Positions 1 through 5,184 of a stretch of 9,836 nt of DNA are shown one piece after another (positions within the stretch are counted from its first letter, which is position 1; each line of letters begins with the position of its first letter). The stretch comes from Sulfurihydrogenibium yellowstonense SS-5 (GTDB lineage: Bacteria > Aquificota > Aquificia > Aquificales > Hydrogenothermaceae). Location: assembly GCF_000173615.1 (NCBI RefSeq), contig NZ_ABZS01000049.1, forward strand, positions 1 to 9,836. Reading direction: 5' to 3'. The notes beneath the pieces are model-generated. The model worked only from the letters and a program-made list of their open reading frames with translations. It made no database searches and was not told where the DNA came from. The translations under genes and the position numbers were made by a program.

Positions 1-424
1 GATGATTTTCTTTTTCTAAACCAAATTGTTCTTCTGTTGGCTTTAAATATTCTTCATAATATAGCAATAGGTCTTTTTCATATTTTTTTAATTCTCTTGT
101 AAGGTCTTGTGCAGCAATCTTTAAAAGTGAAAAGTTTGGTTTTCCAATATGGATTATACCTATGGCAATTTCAGTTGTTATATAATAAATCATGATTGAG
201 AAATCTGTTCCTTCTGAAGATAAAAACTCTGCATTGAAATTCTTAATAGCATCATTTATTTCTAAAGAACGTTCTACCATTCTTGAAAAATAATCTTCTA
301 ACTTTTTAGATTTTTTAATATATTTTGAAGCTATAACTTTCCCTTTAGCAAAAACACCTATATAATAAGGTTTTAAATCATTAAAAGGCTTATTTAAAAG
401 ATTTTCTAAGGTTTTTACTTCCAT
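1..424 (-). CDS. Roadblock/LC7-like small protein, 3' end cut by window edge
   Basis: An open frame runs from an ATG at 422-424 to the left edge with no stop, giving 141 visible codons. The translation starts MEVKTLENLLNKPFNDLKPY. A GGTGAG ribosome site lies just upstream, inside the end of the preceding gene, and the gap to that gene's stop is only 5 bases, so it is the last visible member of the ndk-led operon. The pattern is beta-strand (YYIGVFAKGKVIASK), long helix, a strand pair (FSIMIYYITTEIAIGIIHIG), then a helix (NFSLLKIAAQDLTRELKKY). This order resembles Roadblock/LC7 (MglB-like) domains, which bind small GTPases or act as scaffolds in bacteria. That is a fold impression from the primary sequence, not a motif match. 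No signal peptide or membrane segment is visible, so it is probably cytoplasmic. It could equally be an unrelated sensor-like domain working with the HAMP protein next door. Confidence 0.75.
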   Translation of the reverse strand, partial: MEVKTLENLLNKPFNDLKPYYIGVFAKGKVIASKYIKKSKKLEDYFSRMVERSLEINDAIKNFNAEFLSSEGTDFSIMIYYITTEIAIGIIHIGKPNFSLLKIAAQDLTRELKKYEKDLLLYYEEYLKPTEEQFGLEKENH

Positions 425-429
425 ATGAT

Positions 430-798
430 TTAAAGCTCACCTTTTTCTAATTTTTCCATAATTGTTTTCAAGCTAATTCTCATTCTTTCAAAGGATTCAG
501 CTAATTCTTCTAATTCGTCTCCGGTTTTTTCTACTTTTATCTCATAATCAAGATTTCCCATGCTAACTTCTTGCATAGCTTGAGATACTACCCTTAGTTT
601 TTTAACTATTATATCACCAATAATTTTTCTAATCCCAAAAACCGGGATTAAAAATAAAATTTGGGATCCTATTAACGCTATCAGAGACTTATAAAGTTCT
701 GATGTTAAAAAGAAAACGAGAACAGCTACAAAAATAGCACCTATAAATGAACCCCCCAAAACTATAAGAAATATTTTGTCTAATACAGACTTTTTCAT
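430..798 (-). CDS. Two-helix membrane protein ending in a HAMP domain
   Basis: The product has 122 residues. Hydrophobic segments at about 9-32 and 38-56 form a membrane hairpin, with only a few residues outside the membrane between them. A HAMP domain follows at about 57-112, recognisable from GNLDYEI at 81-87 and DELEELAESFERM at 94-106. The protein stops a few residues later. HAMP domains normally relay a signal from a membrane sensor to a kinase, cyclase or methyl-accepting output domain. Here there is neither a periplasmic sensor domain nor an output domain, so any partner must act in trans. The ATG at 798 has a strong GGGAGGAAG ribosome site. The gene lies 23 bases after the DUF4149-like gene and 5 bases before the Roadblock-like gene. 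The exact function is not known. Confidence 0.85.
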   Translation of the reverse strand: MKKSVLDKIFLIVLGGSFIGAIFVAVLVFFLTSELYKSLIALIGSQILFLIPVFGIRKIIGDIIVKKLRVVSQAMQEVSMGNLDYEIKVEKTGDELEELAESFERMRISLKTIMEKLEKGEL

Positions 799-821
799 TT
801 TACTTCCTCCCTTTTTTAGTA

Positions 822-1334
822 TTATATACTATAGCTTTTTCGGTAATTTTTTAAAAACTTTAAAATATAAATTAGCATAAAAATTTCTATAATGATATTA
901 ACTAAATTCAAAACACTTGATATCCCATGGAAAGTTTTAAATCTACTAAAAATAATTTTAGCTTCGTTTTGTTTCCCTTCACTTAAAATATGGTAATACT
1001 CTGATTTTAAACTTTCAGCTATAGGTAAAATTGCCCTATCTAAAGCCATTGAGATTAAAATTAAAACTGCAGTAGCTATAACAAACCACTTTAGCTTTTT
1101 AATAATTTCTTTTTCTTTTACTGATAAGACACCTACTAATGTGTAAATGATGATTCCTGTTATCCAACCGGATTTAAAATAAAAGGGAAATATCTTGCTT
1201 ACTATTTCTCCCGCTTCTTTTGTACTATAATGAGAAAAAAGGTAAGGAGTATATATAAAGGTTATAAATATACTCCCAACTAAAAGACAAAATAATAAAA
1301 ATATTATTAAGCCATAAATATATTTATCCCACAA
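822..1334 (-). CDS. DUF4149/TMEM205-like integral membrane protein
   Basis: This 170-residue protein has four likely membrane helices, at about 8-32, 55-71, 83-103 and 140-160. It matches the layout of DUF4149 (TMEM205-like) proteins: a first helix ending in a proline-containing YTPYLF, an AGEIVSKIFPFYF segment (41-53) entering helix 2, DRAILP after helix 3, and RFKTFHGISSVLNL (131-144) leading into the last helix. The molecular function of the family is not established. The start is TTG at 1332-1334, the first possible start after an in-frame TAG two codons upstream. It lies inside the last codons of ndk, giving an 11-base overlap, with only a weak GCGGGA ribosome site, so translation is probably coupled to ndk. 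Family assignment is from memory of the pattern and is moderately sure. Confidence 0.82.
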   Translation of the reverse strand: MWDKYIYGLIIFLLFCLLVGSIFITFIYTPYLFSHYSTKEAGEIVSKIFPFYFKSGWITGIIIYTLVGVLSVKEKEIIKKLKWFVIATAVLILISMALDRAILPIAESLKSEYYHILSEGKQNEAKIIFSRFKTFHGISSVLNLVNIIIEIFMLIYILKFLKNYRKSYSI

Positions 1335-1740
1335 GCTCTATCCCGCTAAAGAAAAAAGGTATTTCATATGCAGCTGATTCTGGAGAATCTGAACCATGAA
1401 CCGCATTTTCTCCTACATTAGTCCCGTAAAGCTTTCTTAAAGTTCCTTCTGCTGCTTTTGATGGGTCAGTTGCTCCCATTATTTCTCTAACTCTTGCAAT
1501 TACATTCTCTCCTTCCCATACCATAGGAACTATTGGTCCGGAAGACATAAAATCACAAAGCTCGCCATAAAAAGGTCTATCTTTATGTACAATATAAAAT
1601 TGCCCTGCCTGTTCATTTGTTAATTTTACTTTTTTTAGTGCAACAAGTTTAAACCCTTCATCCTCTAACCTTGAAATAATTTTACCTACAACATTTTTTC
1701 TTACTGCATCTGGTTTAGCGATTACTAAAGTCCTTTCCAT
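1324..1740 (-). CDS. ndk: Nucleoside diphosphate kinase
   Basis: The enzyme transfers the gamma phosphate of ATP to other nucleoside diphosphates through a phosphohistidine, balancing NTP and dNTP pools in the cytoplasm. The 138-residue length is normal for the family. Recognisable features are the N-terminal TLVIAKPDAV with the nucleotide-contacting Lys9, RPFYGEL at 55-61, SGP at 67-69, the Kpn-loop region ATDPSKAAEGTLRKLYG at 90-106, and the active-site NAVHGSDSPESA with phospho-acceptor His115. The ATG at 1740 is preceded by an excellent AAAGGAGGA. It is the first gene of a probable four-gene minus-strand operon and overlaps the next gene by 11 bases. Co-transcription with membrane and HAMP proteins suggests chromosomal neighbourhood rather than a shared pathway. 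Confidence 0.98.
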   Translation of the reverse strand: MERTLVIAKPDAVRKNVVGKIISRLEDEGFKLVALKKVKLTNEQAGQFYIVHKDRPFYGELCDFMSSGPIVPMVWEGENVIARVREIMGATDPSKAAEGTLRKLYGTNVGENAVHGSDSPESAAYEIPFFFSGIELVG

Positions 1741-1775
1741 CTAAAATCCTCCTTTTATAAATTTTTTACAGAATT

Positions 1776-1803
1776 ATGATATCACAGGTTATATATAACT
1801 CAA
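1776..1803 (-). promoter_or_regulatory. Candidate sigma-70 promoter for ndk
   Basis: Read on the minus strand, TTGAGT (1798-1803) and TATCAT (1776-1781) are separated by 16 bases, with 4/6 and 5/6 agreement to consensus. Transcription would start about 30 bases before the ndk ATG. The -35 box lies in a short sequence repeated at 4537-4571, and a 12-base palindrome (GTTATATATAAC) sits inside the spacer region. AT richness makes chance matches likely. Confidence 0.35.
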
Positions 1804-1826
1804 AAGATGTTGAGAATGTTCCAAAA
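1794..1826 (+). repeat. Flank repeat, copy 1
   Basis: This 33-base segment, ending in GAGAATGTTCCAAAA, matches 4537-4571, which ends in GAGACTGTTCCAAAA, in the same orientation with small gaps. Both copies sit a short distance to the left of a full MITE-like element, although the two elements point in opposite directions. The GAGAxTGTTCCAAAA end resembles an insertion-sequence terminus, but no transposase is nearby. Confidence 0.5.
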
Positions 1827-1849
1827 TTTCTGTAAATTTTCCTTTCCTT

Positions 1850-1944
1850 GTCATCCTGAGGACGTAAGTCCGAAGGATCTCATCTTTTGATTTTTTTAAT
1901 TTGAAAAGAAAAAGAAGAGATTTTTCGCACGGCTGCAGAATGAC
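1850..1944 (+). mobile_element. MITE-like palindromic element, full copy 1
   Basis: This 95-base unit has imperfect terminal inverted repeats: it begins GTCATCCTG and ends CAGAATGAC. The left part, ATCCTGAGGAC-GTAA-GTCCGAAGGAT (1852-1877), folds as a hairpin with a four-base loop. The middle is AT-rich, with the start (CTCATCTTTT) and end (AAGAAGAG) roughly complementary. The right arm is GCACGGCTGCAG. The reverse complement of 4581-4672 matches most of its length, including about 30 consecutive bases of the middle. No obvious target duplication flanks it. It encodes nothing and would need a transposase supplied from elsewhere, if it is mobile at all. Confidence 0.75.
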
Positions 1945-1990
1945 GGAATAGGTTATCATTCCTTTAGTGTTTATCATTCAACCTTTTCCT

Positions 1991-2028
1991 TTCATTCTGA
2001 GAACCTAAGTCCGAAGGAACTCCCTTTT
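1991..2028 (+). repeat. Half copy of the MITE-like element
   Basis: TTCATTCTGAG...CTAAGTCCGAAGGAACTC repeats the left hairpin arm of the element at 1850-1944, with several substitutions that weaken the stem. The segment from the right end of the upstream full copy through this half copy (about 1931-2047) matches about 9243-9353, so linker and half copy form one duplicated composite. Confidence 0.65.
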
Positions 2029-2084
2029 TAAATTCTATAAAAATAAATAATTTCTCGCCCAAGGTATCCTCATTAATAACTAAA

Positions 2085-2747
2085 TTAACCATTCATTCCA
2101 GAAATAGCTAATTTAATTTCGTGTAAAAGTTGAGACGGTGTTTTTATAGGATAGTGTATTTTATCTAAAACTTCTTCTGCGGAGTAGTTTTTAATTTTTA
2201 CTCCTTTTAATCTTTCTTTTAATGCTGTAGCATCTTGAATTGGATATTTAATACCCTTAATATGTTTTAACACTGTATAAGCCCATGGAACTTCAAGAGC
2301 TTGAGCAACTTCTGTAGCTGTAATGCTACAGTAGTGAATTAATGTTTCTGCATCTCTACCTTCTTTAACCATTTTGAACGCAAGCTTAGCAATACCGCCA
2401 GCTGTATGAACTCTCAATTCTTTGGCTTCTTCTTTTGCTAATTCTTCCATCTTCTTTATTTTTTCCATTGCCAAGGTTGGGTCAGCTCTTAAGATATTTC
2501 TTACCGTGTTTTTTGTTAATCCAACCTTTTCAGCTATTTCTTCTTCTGTTTTTAGATACTCTTCTCTCAATACTATAACATATGCAGCCCTTGCTAAGCT
2601 TGGAAGCCATGTTAAAGTTCTATACTCTGTTAGTTTGTTTAAGCCGCCGAGTAAATCGATAGATTTGAAGAATACTCTACTGACAAGATGTTCTAAATCT
2701 TTTTCATTAATTTCTGTTGGCGGTAATCCTGTGATTTCAATAACCAT
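2085..2747 (-). CDS. Helix-turn-helix partner protein of the KaiC-like ATPase (near-KaiC domain type)
   Basis: This 220-residue cytoplasmic protein has no membrane segment. A helix-turn-helix-like stretch is visible at about 66-90 (KTEEEIAEKVGLTKNTVRNI, like a sigma-factor region 4 or LuxR-type recognition unit), followed by a charged helix (92-112). A second HTH-like stretch may lie at 141-160 (SITATEVAQALEVPWAYTVL). Its N-terminal part fits the 'near_KaiC' domain class, whose members sit next to KaiC-like genes in archaea and some thermophilic bacteria and are presumed regulatory; the function is untested. The gene overlaps the last 11 bases of the KaiC-like gene, and the strong TAGGAGGT ribosome site for its ATG lies inside that gene, so the two are translationally coupled and probably act together. 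DNA binding is inferred, not shown. Confidence 0.88.
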   Translation of the reverse strand: MVIEITGLPPTEINEKDLEHLVSRVFFKSIDLLGGLNKLTEYRTLTWLPSLARAAYVIVLREEYLKTEEEIAEKVGLTKNTVRNILRADPTLAMEKIKKMEELAKEEAKELRVHTAGGIAKLAFKMVKEGRDAETLIHYCSITATEVAQALEVPWAYTVLKHIKGIKYPIQDATALKERLKGVKIKNYSAEEVLDKIHYPIKTPSQLLHEIKLAISGMNG

Positions 2748-3642
2748 TTTTAATACCTCCTATAGGTTCTTTTATTTTCACTAATCCTGTTTCTGTTATT
2801 TCAAGGAAATGTGTTCTTGTATCATGTCCAGACATTCTACAACCATCAATTCTAAACAATCTAACAATATCTCCTATTTCTTTTTTATACATTTTAGCTT
2901 TATATGGAGAATCTATTAACTCCTTAGCTAAAACCATGGTTCCGTCCACTATATGACCTACTGCATAACCACCTGCAGCTTCAGCTGTTAACTCCTCATG
3001 ACCGCTTCTTTTTTGAGATACAAAGATAGCAGTTTGATACCATTTTTTCATAAAATTAAATAATCTTCTAACTATCGCCCTTGCTAACATTTCTTTGTTT
3101 TCAAAAAGCCCGGTTACTGAATCAATAACTGTAAATTTTACTTTGTAAGTTTTAATAACATAAGCTAAAGTAGCAAGTAGATCCGGCACATTTTCTCTTA
3201 TTCTTGTTGAAGAGGCTGCATCGATTAAAATTATGTTGTCTTGAAAATCATCAAAATTTAATCCCATAGCCGCCGCTCTTAGCTTTAGAGAAGCAACAAC
3301 AAAGTTAGCCGGAGATTCAACAGTAATAAATGCTACCTTATCACCCTGACTTGCACGGAAAACGGTAAACTGTTCTGCCATCAGAGATTTTCCTGTATCT
3401 GATACACCGGTTAAATTCATTACAGAATACGCCGGGATTCCCTTTAATGACACTTTTTCTAATTTCTTTTTGACTGGTTTTACAATAAAAAATAAATCGT
3501 CTAAGCCTTCAATTCCTGTTGGAACTCCATAGATTTCCGGAGCTTTTTCTAAGGCTTGGGAACCGGTAAAAACTGCTGTTAGGTCTGGCTCTGGTTTTCG
3601 CTGTTCTTCTTGAGATTCTTCACGATGTTCGTCAGCCATCAT
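2737..3642 (-). CDS. KaiC-like RecA-fold ATPase, thermophile-type single-domain family
   Basis: The product has 301 residues with one RecA/KaiC-type ATPase domain. The sequence shows YGVPTGIEGLDDLF (38-51), typical of KaiC/RadA proteins, Walker A GVSDTGKS (79-86), VESP with a likely catalytic Glu109, and Walker B FTVIDS (170-175) with Asp174. FVSQKRSG follows at 207-214, and RRLFNFMKKW upstream of it. Residues 1-20 are very charged (EHREESQEEQRKPEPD) and probably disordered. It resembles the AF_0795-type KaiC family reported from thermophilic archaea and bacteria, whose role is presumed to be signalling or regulation. Unlike clock KaiC it has a single ATPase domain, so a circadian role is not implied. 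Two ATGs stand in tandem at 3642 and 3639; AGGGGG ends two bases before the first, so the second has the better spacing. A weak TTGCAA-17-TAAATT promoter candidate lies at 3677-3705. Confidence 0.93.
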   Translation of the reverse strand: MMADEHREESQEEQRKPEPDLTAVFTGSQALEKAPEIYGVPTGIEGLDDLFFIVKPVKKKLEKVSLKGIPAYSVMNLTGVSDTGKSLMAEQFTVFRASQGDKVAFITVESPANFVVASLKLRAAAMGLNFDDFQDNIILIDAASSTRIRENVPDLLATLAYVIKTYKVKFTVIDSVTGLFENKEMLARAIVRRLFNFMKKWYQTAIFVSQKRSGHEELTAEAAGGYAVGHIVDGTMVLAKELIDSPYKAKMYKKEIGDIVRLFRIDGCRMSGHDTRTHFLEITETGLVKIKEPIGGIKNGY

Positions 3643-3716
3643 ATCCCCCTATAATTTAATGGTTTTATACAAAATTAATTTAATGCACAGTTTTACTATT
3701 TGCAAACATTTATAAC

Positions 3717-4385
3717 TTAAAACTTTAGCTTAAAACTATTTTTTAACCAATCATGATGTTTTTTGTATTCTGGCATACATTTTTTAAATTCATTCCAAAA
3801 ATTTTTGCTATGGTTAAGTTCTTTTAAATGAGAAAGTTTGTGAACGATTACATAATCAATCACTTCTAAAGGTGCTAGTATTAAACGCCAAGAAAAATTC
3901 AAATTACCTTTTGCTGAACATGAACCCCATTGCTTGTTAGCATTGGTTATTCCTACTTTTTTAATACTGTATCCACATTTTTCAGCCCAATATTTTACTC
4001 TGTTAGGAATAATAATTTTAGCTTGTTTTTTATACCAATCGATAAATATTTCTCTTCTTTGATTTTTATAATCCTTTGATAAATAAAATCCATCTTGAAA
4101 TTTTAACGGAGTTTCAAGATTTTCCACGATGTAAAGTTTATAAGCTTTACCAATATAAAGGAATTCTTCTCCGGCAACAAACTGTTTAAAATTAATTTCT
4201 TTGATTTTTTCCAATTCTTTTAATTTTTTAAGAATTTTATCTTTATGTTGTTCAATGATTTCAATGATTAATTTATTTGTTGCTTTTTTAGGAGCTTTCA
4301 CAATTATGGTTCCATTTTCTGTAGGCTTTATTGCTATAGTTTTCCTGTTTGACTTAATTATCTTTTCAATTTTAATATCCTTCAT
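3717..4385 (-). CDS. YgjP/DUF45 family metallopeptidase-like protein with altered HExxH motif
   Basis: This 222-residue protein has full family length. The diagnostic parts of YgjP-like (M48-related) proteins are present: an N-terminal strand-rich region (RKTIAIKPTENGTIIVKAPK), the signature NKQWGSCSAKGNLNFSWRL (150-168), APLEVIDYVIVH (171-182), and NHSKNFW (191-197) giving a third metal ligand, His192. The zinc motif expected as HExxH reads HKLSH at 182-186: both histidines remain but the catalytic Glu is Lys183, encoded AAA, one base away from GAA. Activity as a peptidase is therefore doubtful. Relatives often accompany restriction systems, but none is visible here. The ATG at 4385 is the only start after an in-frame TAA 24 bases upstream and lacks a good ribosome site. 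A 74-base gap separates it from the KaiC-like gene downstream. Confidence 0.92.
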   Translation of the reverse strand: MKDIKIEKIIKSNRKTIAIKPTENGTIIVKAPKKATNKLIIEIIEQHKDKILKKLKELEKIKEINFKQFVAGEEFLYIGKAYKLYIVENLETPLKFQDGFYLSKDYKNQRREIFIDWYKKQAKIIIPNRVKYWAEKCGYSIKKVGITNANKQWGSCSAKGNLNFSWRLILAPLEVIDYVIVHKLSHLKELNHSKNFWNEFKKCMPEYKKHHDWLKNSFKLKF

Positions 4386-4405
4386 GACATCATATATTTT
4401 ATCAA

Positions 4406-4434
4406 ATTAGAAAAGTGTAATAACATCTTGTCAA
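4406..4434 (-). promoter_or_regulatory. Sigma-70 promoter for the YgjP-like gene
   Basis: On the minus strand a perfect -35 TTGACA (4429-4434) is followed after exactly 17 bases by TCTAAT (4406-4411), 5/6 to the -10 consensus. The expected start of transcription lies only about 15 bases before the ATG at 4385. The leader is thus very short and has no good Shine-Dalgarno sequence, which may keep translation low. It may also drive the downstream KaiC-like pair, as no terminator is seen between them. Confidence 0.65.
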
Positions 4435-4536
4435 AAAAGGTAAGAATAATCAAGATTTTAGCTTTTGTTTTGGAGCTGTTTATAAAACAAGAGAGAAATT
4501 CTTATCTTGAAAAGAATGATTTTAGCAAAGTAAGCA

Positions 4537-4571
4537 TATAAGTCCAAAGATATATAGAGACTGTTCCAAAA
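4537..4571 (+). repeat. Flank repeat, copy 2
   Basis: This is the second copy of the segment at 1794-1826; the last 15 bases differ at one position. It stands 9 bases left of the inverted MITE-like element at 4581, whereas copy 1 stands 23 bases left of the forward element at 1850. Confidence 0.5.
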
Positions 4572-4580
4572 ATCCAAATC

Positions 4581-4672
4581 GTCATTCTGCAGCCGTGTTG
4601 AGAATCTCATTTTCTTTTCAAATTAAAAAAATCAAAAAATGAGATCCTTCGGACTAAAGTCCTCAGGTTGAC
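4581..4672 (-). mobile_element. MITE-like palindromic element, full copy 2 (inverted)
   Basis: This is the reverse complement of the element at 1850-1944, 92 bases long, starting GTCATTCTGCAGCCGTG and ending CCTCAGGTTGAC on the plus strand. Its inner inverted repeat is better preserved than in copy 1: ATCTCATTTT (4604-4613) pairs with AAAATGAGAT (4636-4645). The hairpin arm GGAC-TAAA-GTCC remains paired. No clear target duplication is seen. Confidence 0.75.
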
Positions 4673-4694
4673 ACAGGAGGGTAAGCTTACGAGA

Positions 4695-4755
4695 ATTTTG
4701 TAAGATATATAAAGGTTAAATTTAGACTACAATTTTATTAAAATCTTACAAAAAT
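4695..4755. repeat. Dyad ATTTTGTAAGAT / ATCTTACAAAAAT
   Basis: ATTTTGTAAGAT (4695-4706) is matched by its inverse at 4743-4755 with one extra A, separated by 36 bases. A related segment, TCTTACGAAATTTTACGAG, occurs at 4930-4948. These may be remains of a decayed insertion or operator-like sites. Nothing else supports a function. Confidence 0.35.
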
Positions 4756-5184
4756 TGTTATCCAATGGATACTCGGAAAGTAAAAATAGATTCTATATTT
4801 TATGAAAAGAGTTAACGATTTCAAAACAAGAAAGCTTCCACCAAATGTGTACACCCTCGATTAAAAAACAAAATAAGAAAAACTATCGTTTGAAATTGAA
4901 AAAGTCCGAAACTGCTTTTAAAAACGCTTCTTACGAAATTTTACGAGTGTTTAATAAAAAGTTTTCTATCCGGATACATAATTGTTGACAAGTTTCTTGT
5001 TTTGGATTTTTTGATGTCTTTATCAATTATTATTTTATTATTTTTCTATGTTTTACAAGTCTTTTGCTGCATCCTTTACAGTTTTATTTCATAAAGGACA
5101 TCAAATTTTTAAGTTTTTGAGTTATAATTTTATACTATTCTTGTTACAAATTAATATCTTAAAAAACTATATGGAGGTAATACA

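Larger units (their letters stand above)
1741..2084. other. Gene-free gap filled with repeats
   Basis: These 344 bases separate the 3' end of the HTH-protein gene from ndk, both on the minus strand. They hold the candidate ndk promoter, a 33-base segment shared with 4537-4571, one full MITE-like element (1850-1944), a linker, a half element (1991-2028), and a TTTCTCGCCCAAGGTAT module (2051-2067). That module recurs inverted with one mismatch at 9199-9215. No protein gene is supported. A 62-codon open frame at 1789-1977 is the element read through in translation. Confidence 0.8.
4386..5184. other. 800-base gene-free divergent gap
   Basis: The gap lies between the diverging YgjP-like and GldG-like genes. 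From left to right it holds the YgjP promoter, an AT-rich hairpin (4462-4471 with 4484-4493), the flank repeat (4537-4571) and a full inverted MITE-like element (4581-4672). Then come the palindrome GTAAGCTTAC (4681-4690), a 12-base dyad (4695-4706 with 4743-4755), TATCC-AAT-GGATA (4759-4771) and TATCCGGATA (4967-4976). A hairpin ACAAG-TTT-CTTGT followed by a T-rich run lies at 4988-5012, and a TCCTTTA/TAAAGGA hairpin at 5072-5098. A perfect TATAAT at 5123-5128, about 55 bases before the TTG start, is the likeliest -10 for the plus operon, but no good -35 accompanies it. A 47-codon frame at 4845-4988 has no ribosome site and is not called. Confidence 0.7.

Noticed and set aside
1855..1875. Hammerhead-ribozyme-like CTGA...stem...GAA in the repeat arm
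   Set aside because: The core CUGANGA and GAAAC strands are incomplete and stems I and III cannot be built; the similarity is superficial.
1789..1977. 62-codon minus-strand open frame containing ILRTYVLRMTRKGKF
   Set aside because: It lies almost wholly in the MITE-like element and linker, has no ribosome site, and its start resembles the frame at 9068-9289 only because both translate the same repeat. Such peptides are a known annotation artefact of this repeat type.
2422..2784. 120-codon plus-strand open frame
   Set aside because: It is antisense to the HTH protein and the end of the KaiC-like gene, whose reading is supported by motifs; composition is shadow-like (Ser/Phe rich).
4201..4410. 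69-codon plus-strand hydrophobic open frame
   Set aside because: It is antisense to the N-terminus of the YgjP-like gene; hydrophobicity comes from complementing Lys/Glu codons.
4668..4696. TTGACA-17-GAGAAT at the edge of the inverted element, and a further TTGACA at 4985-4990
   Set aside because: The -10 for the first is poor and no gene follows; the second has no -10 at a suitable distance.
4845..4988. 47-codon plus-strand frame MCTPSIKK...IRIHNC
   Set aside because: There is no Shine-Dalgarno sequence, no recognisable domain, and Lys-rich composition expected by chance in AT-rich DNA. Mentioned only as a possible remnant.
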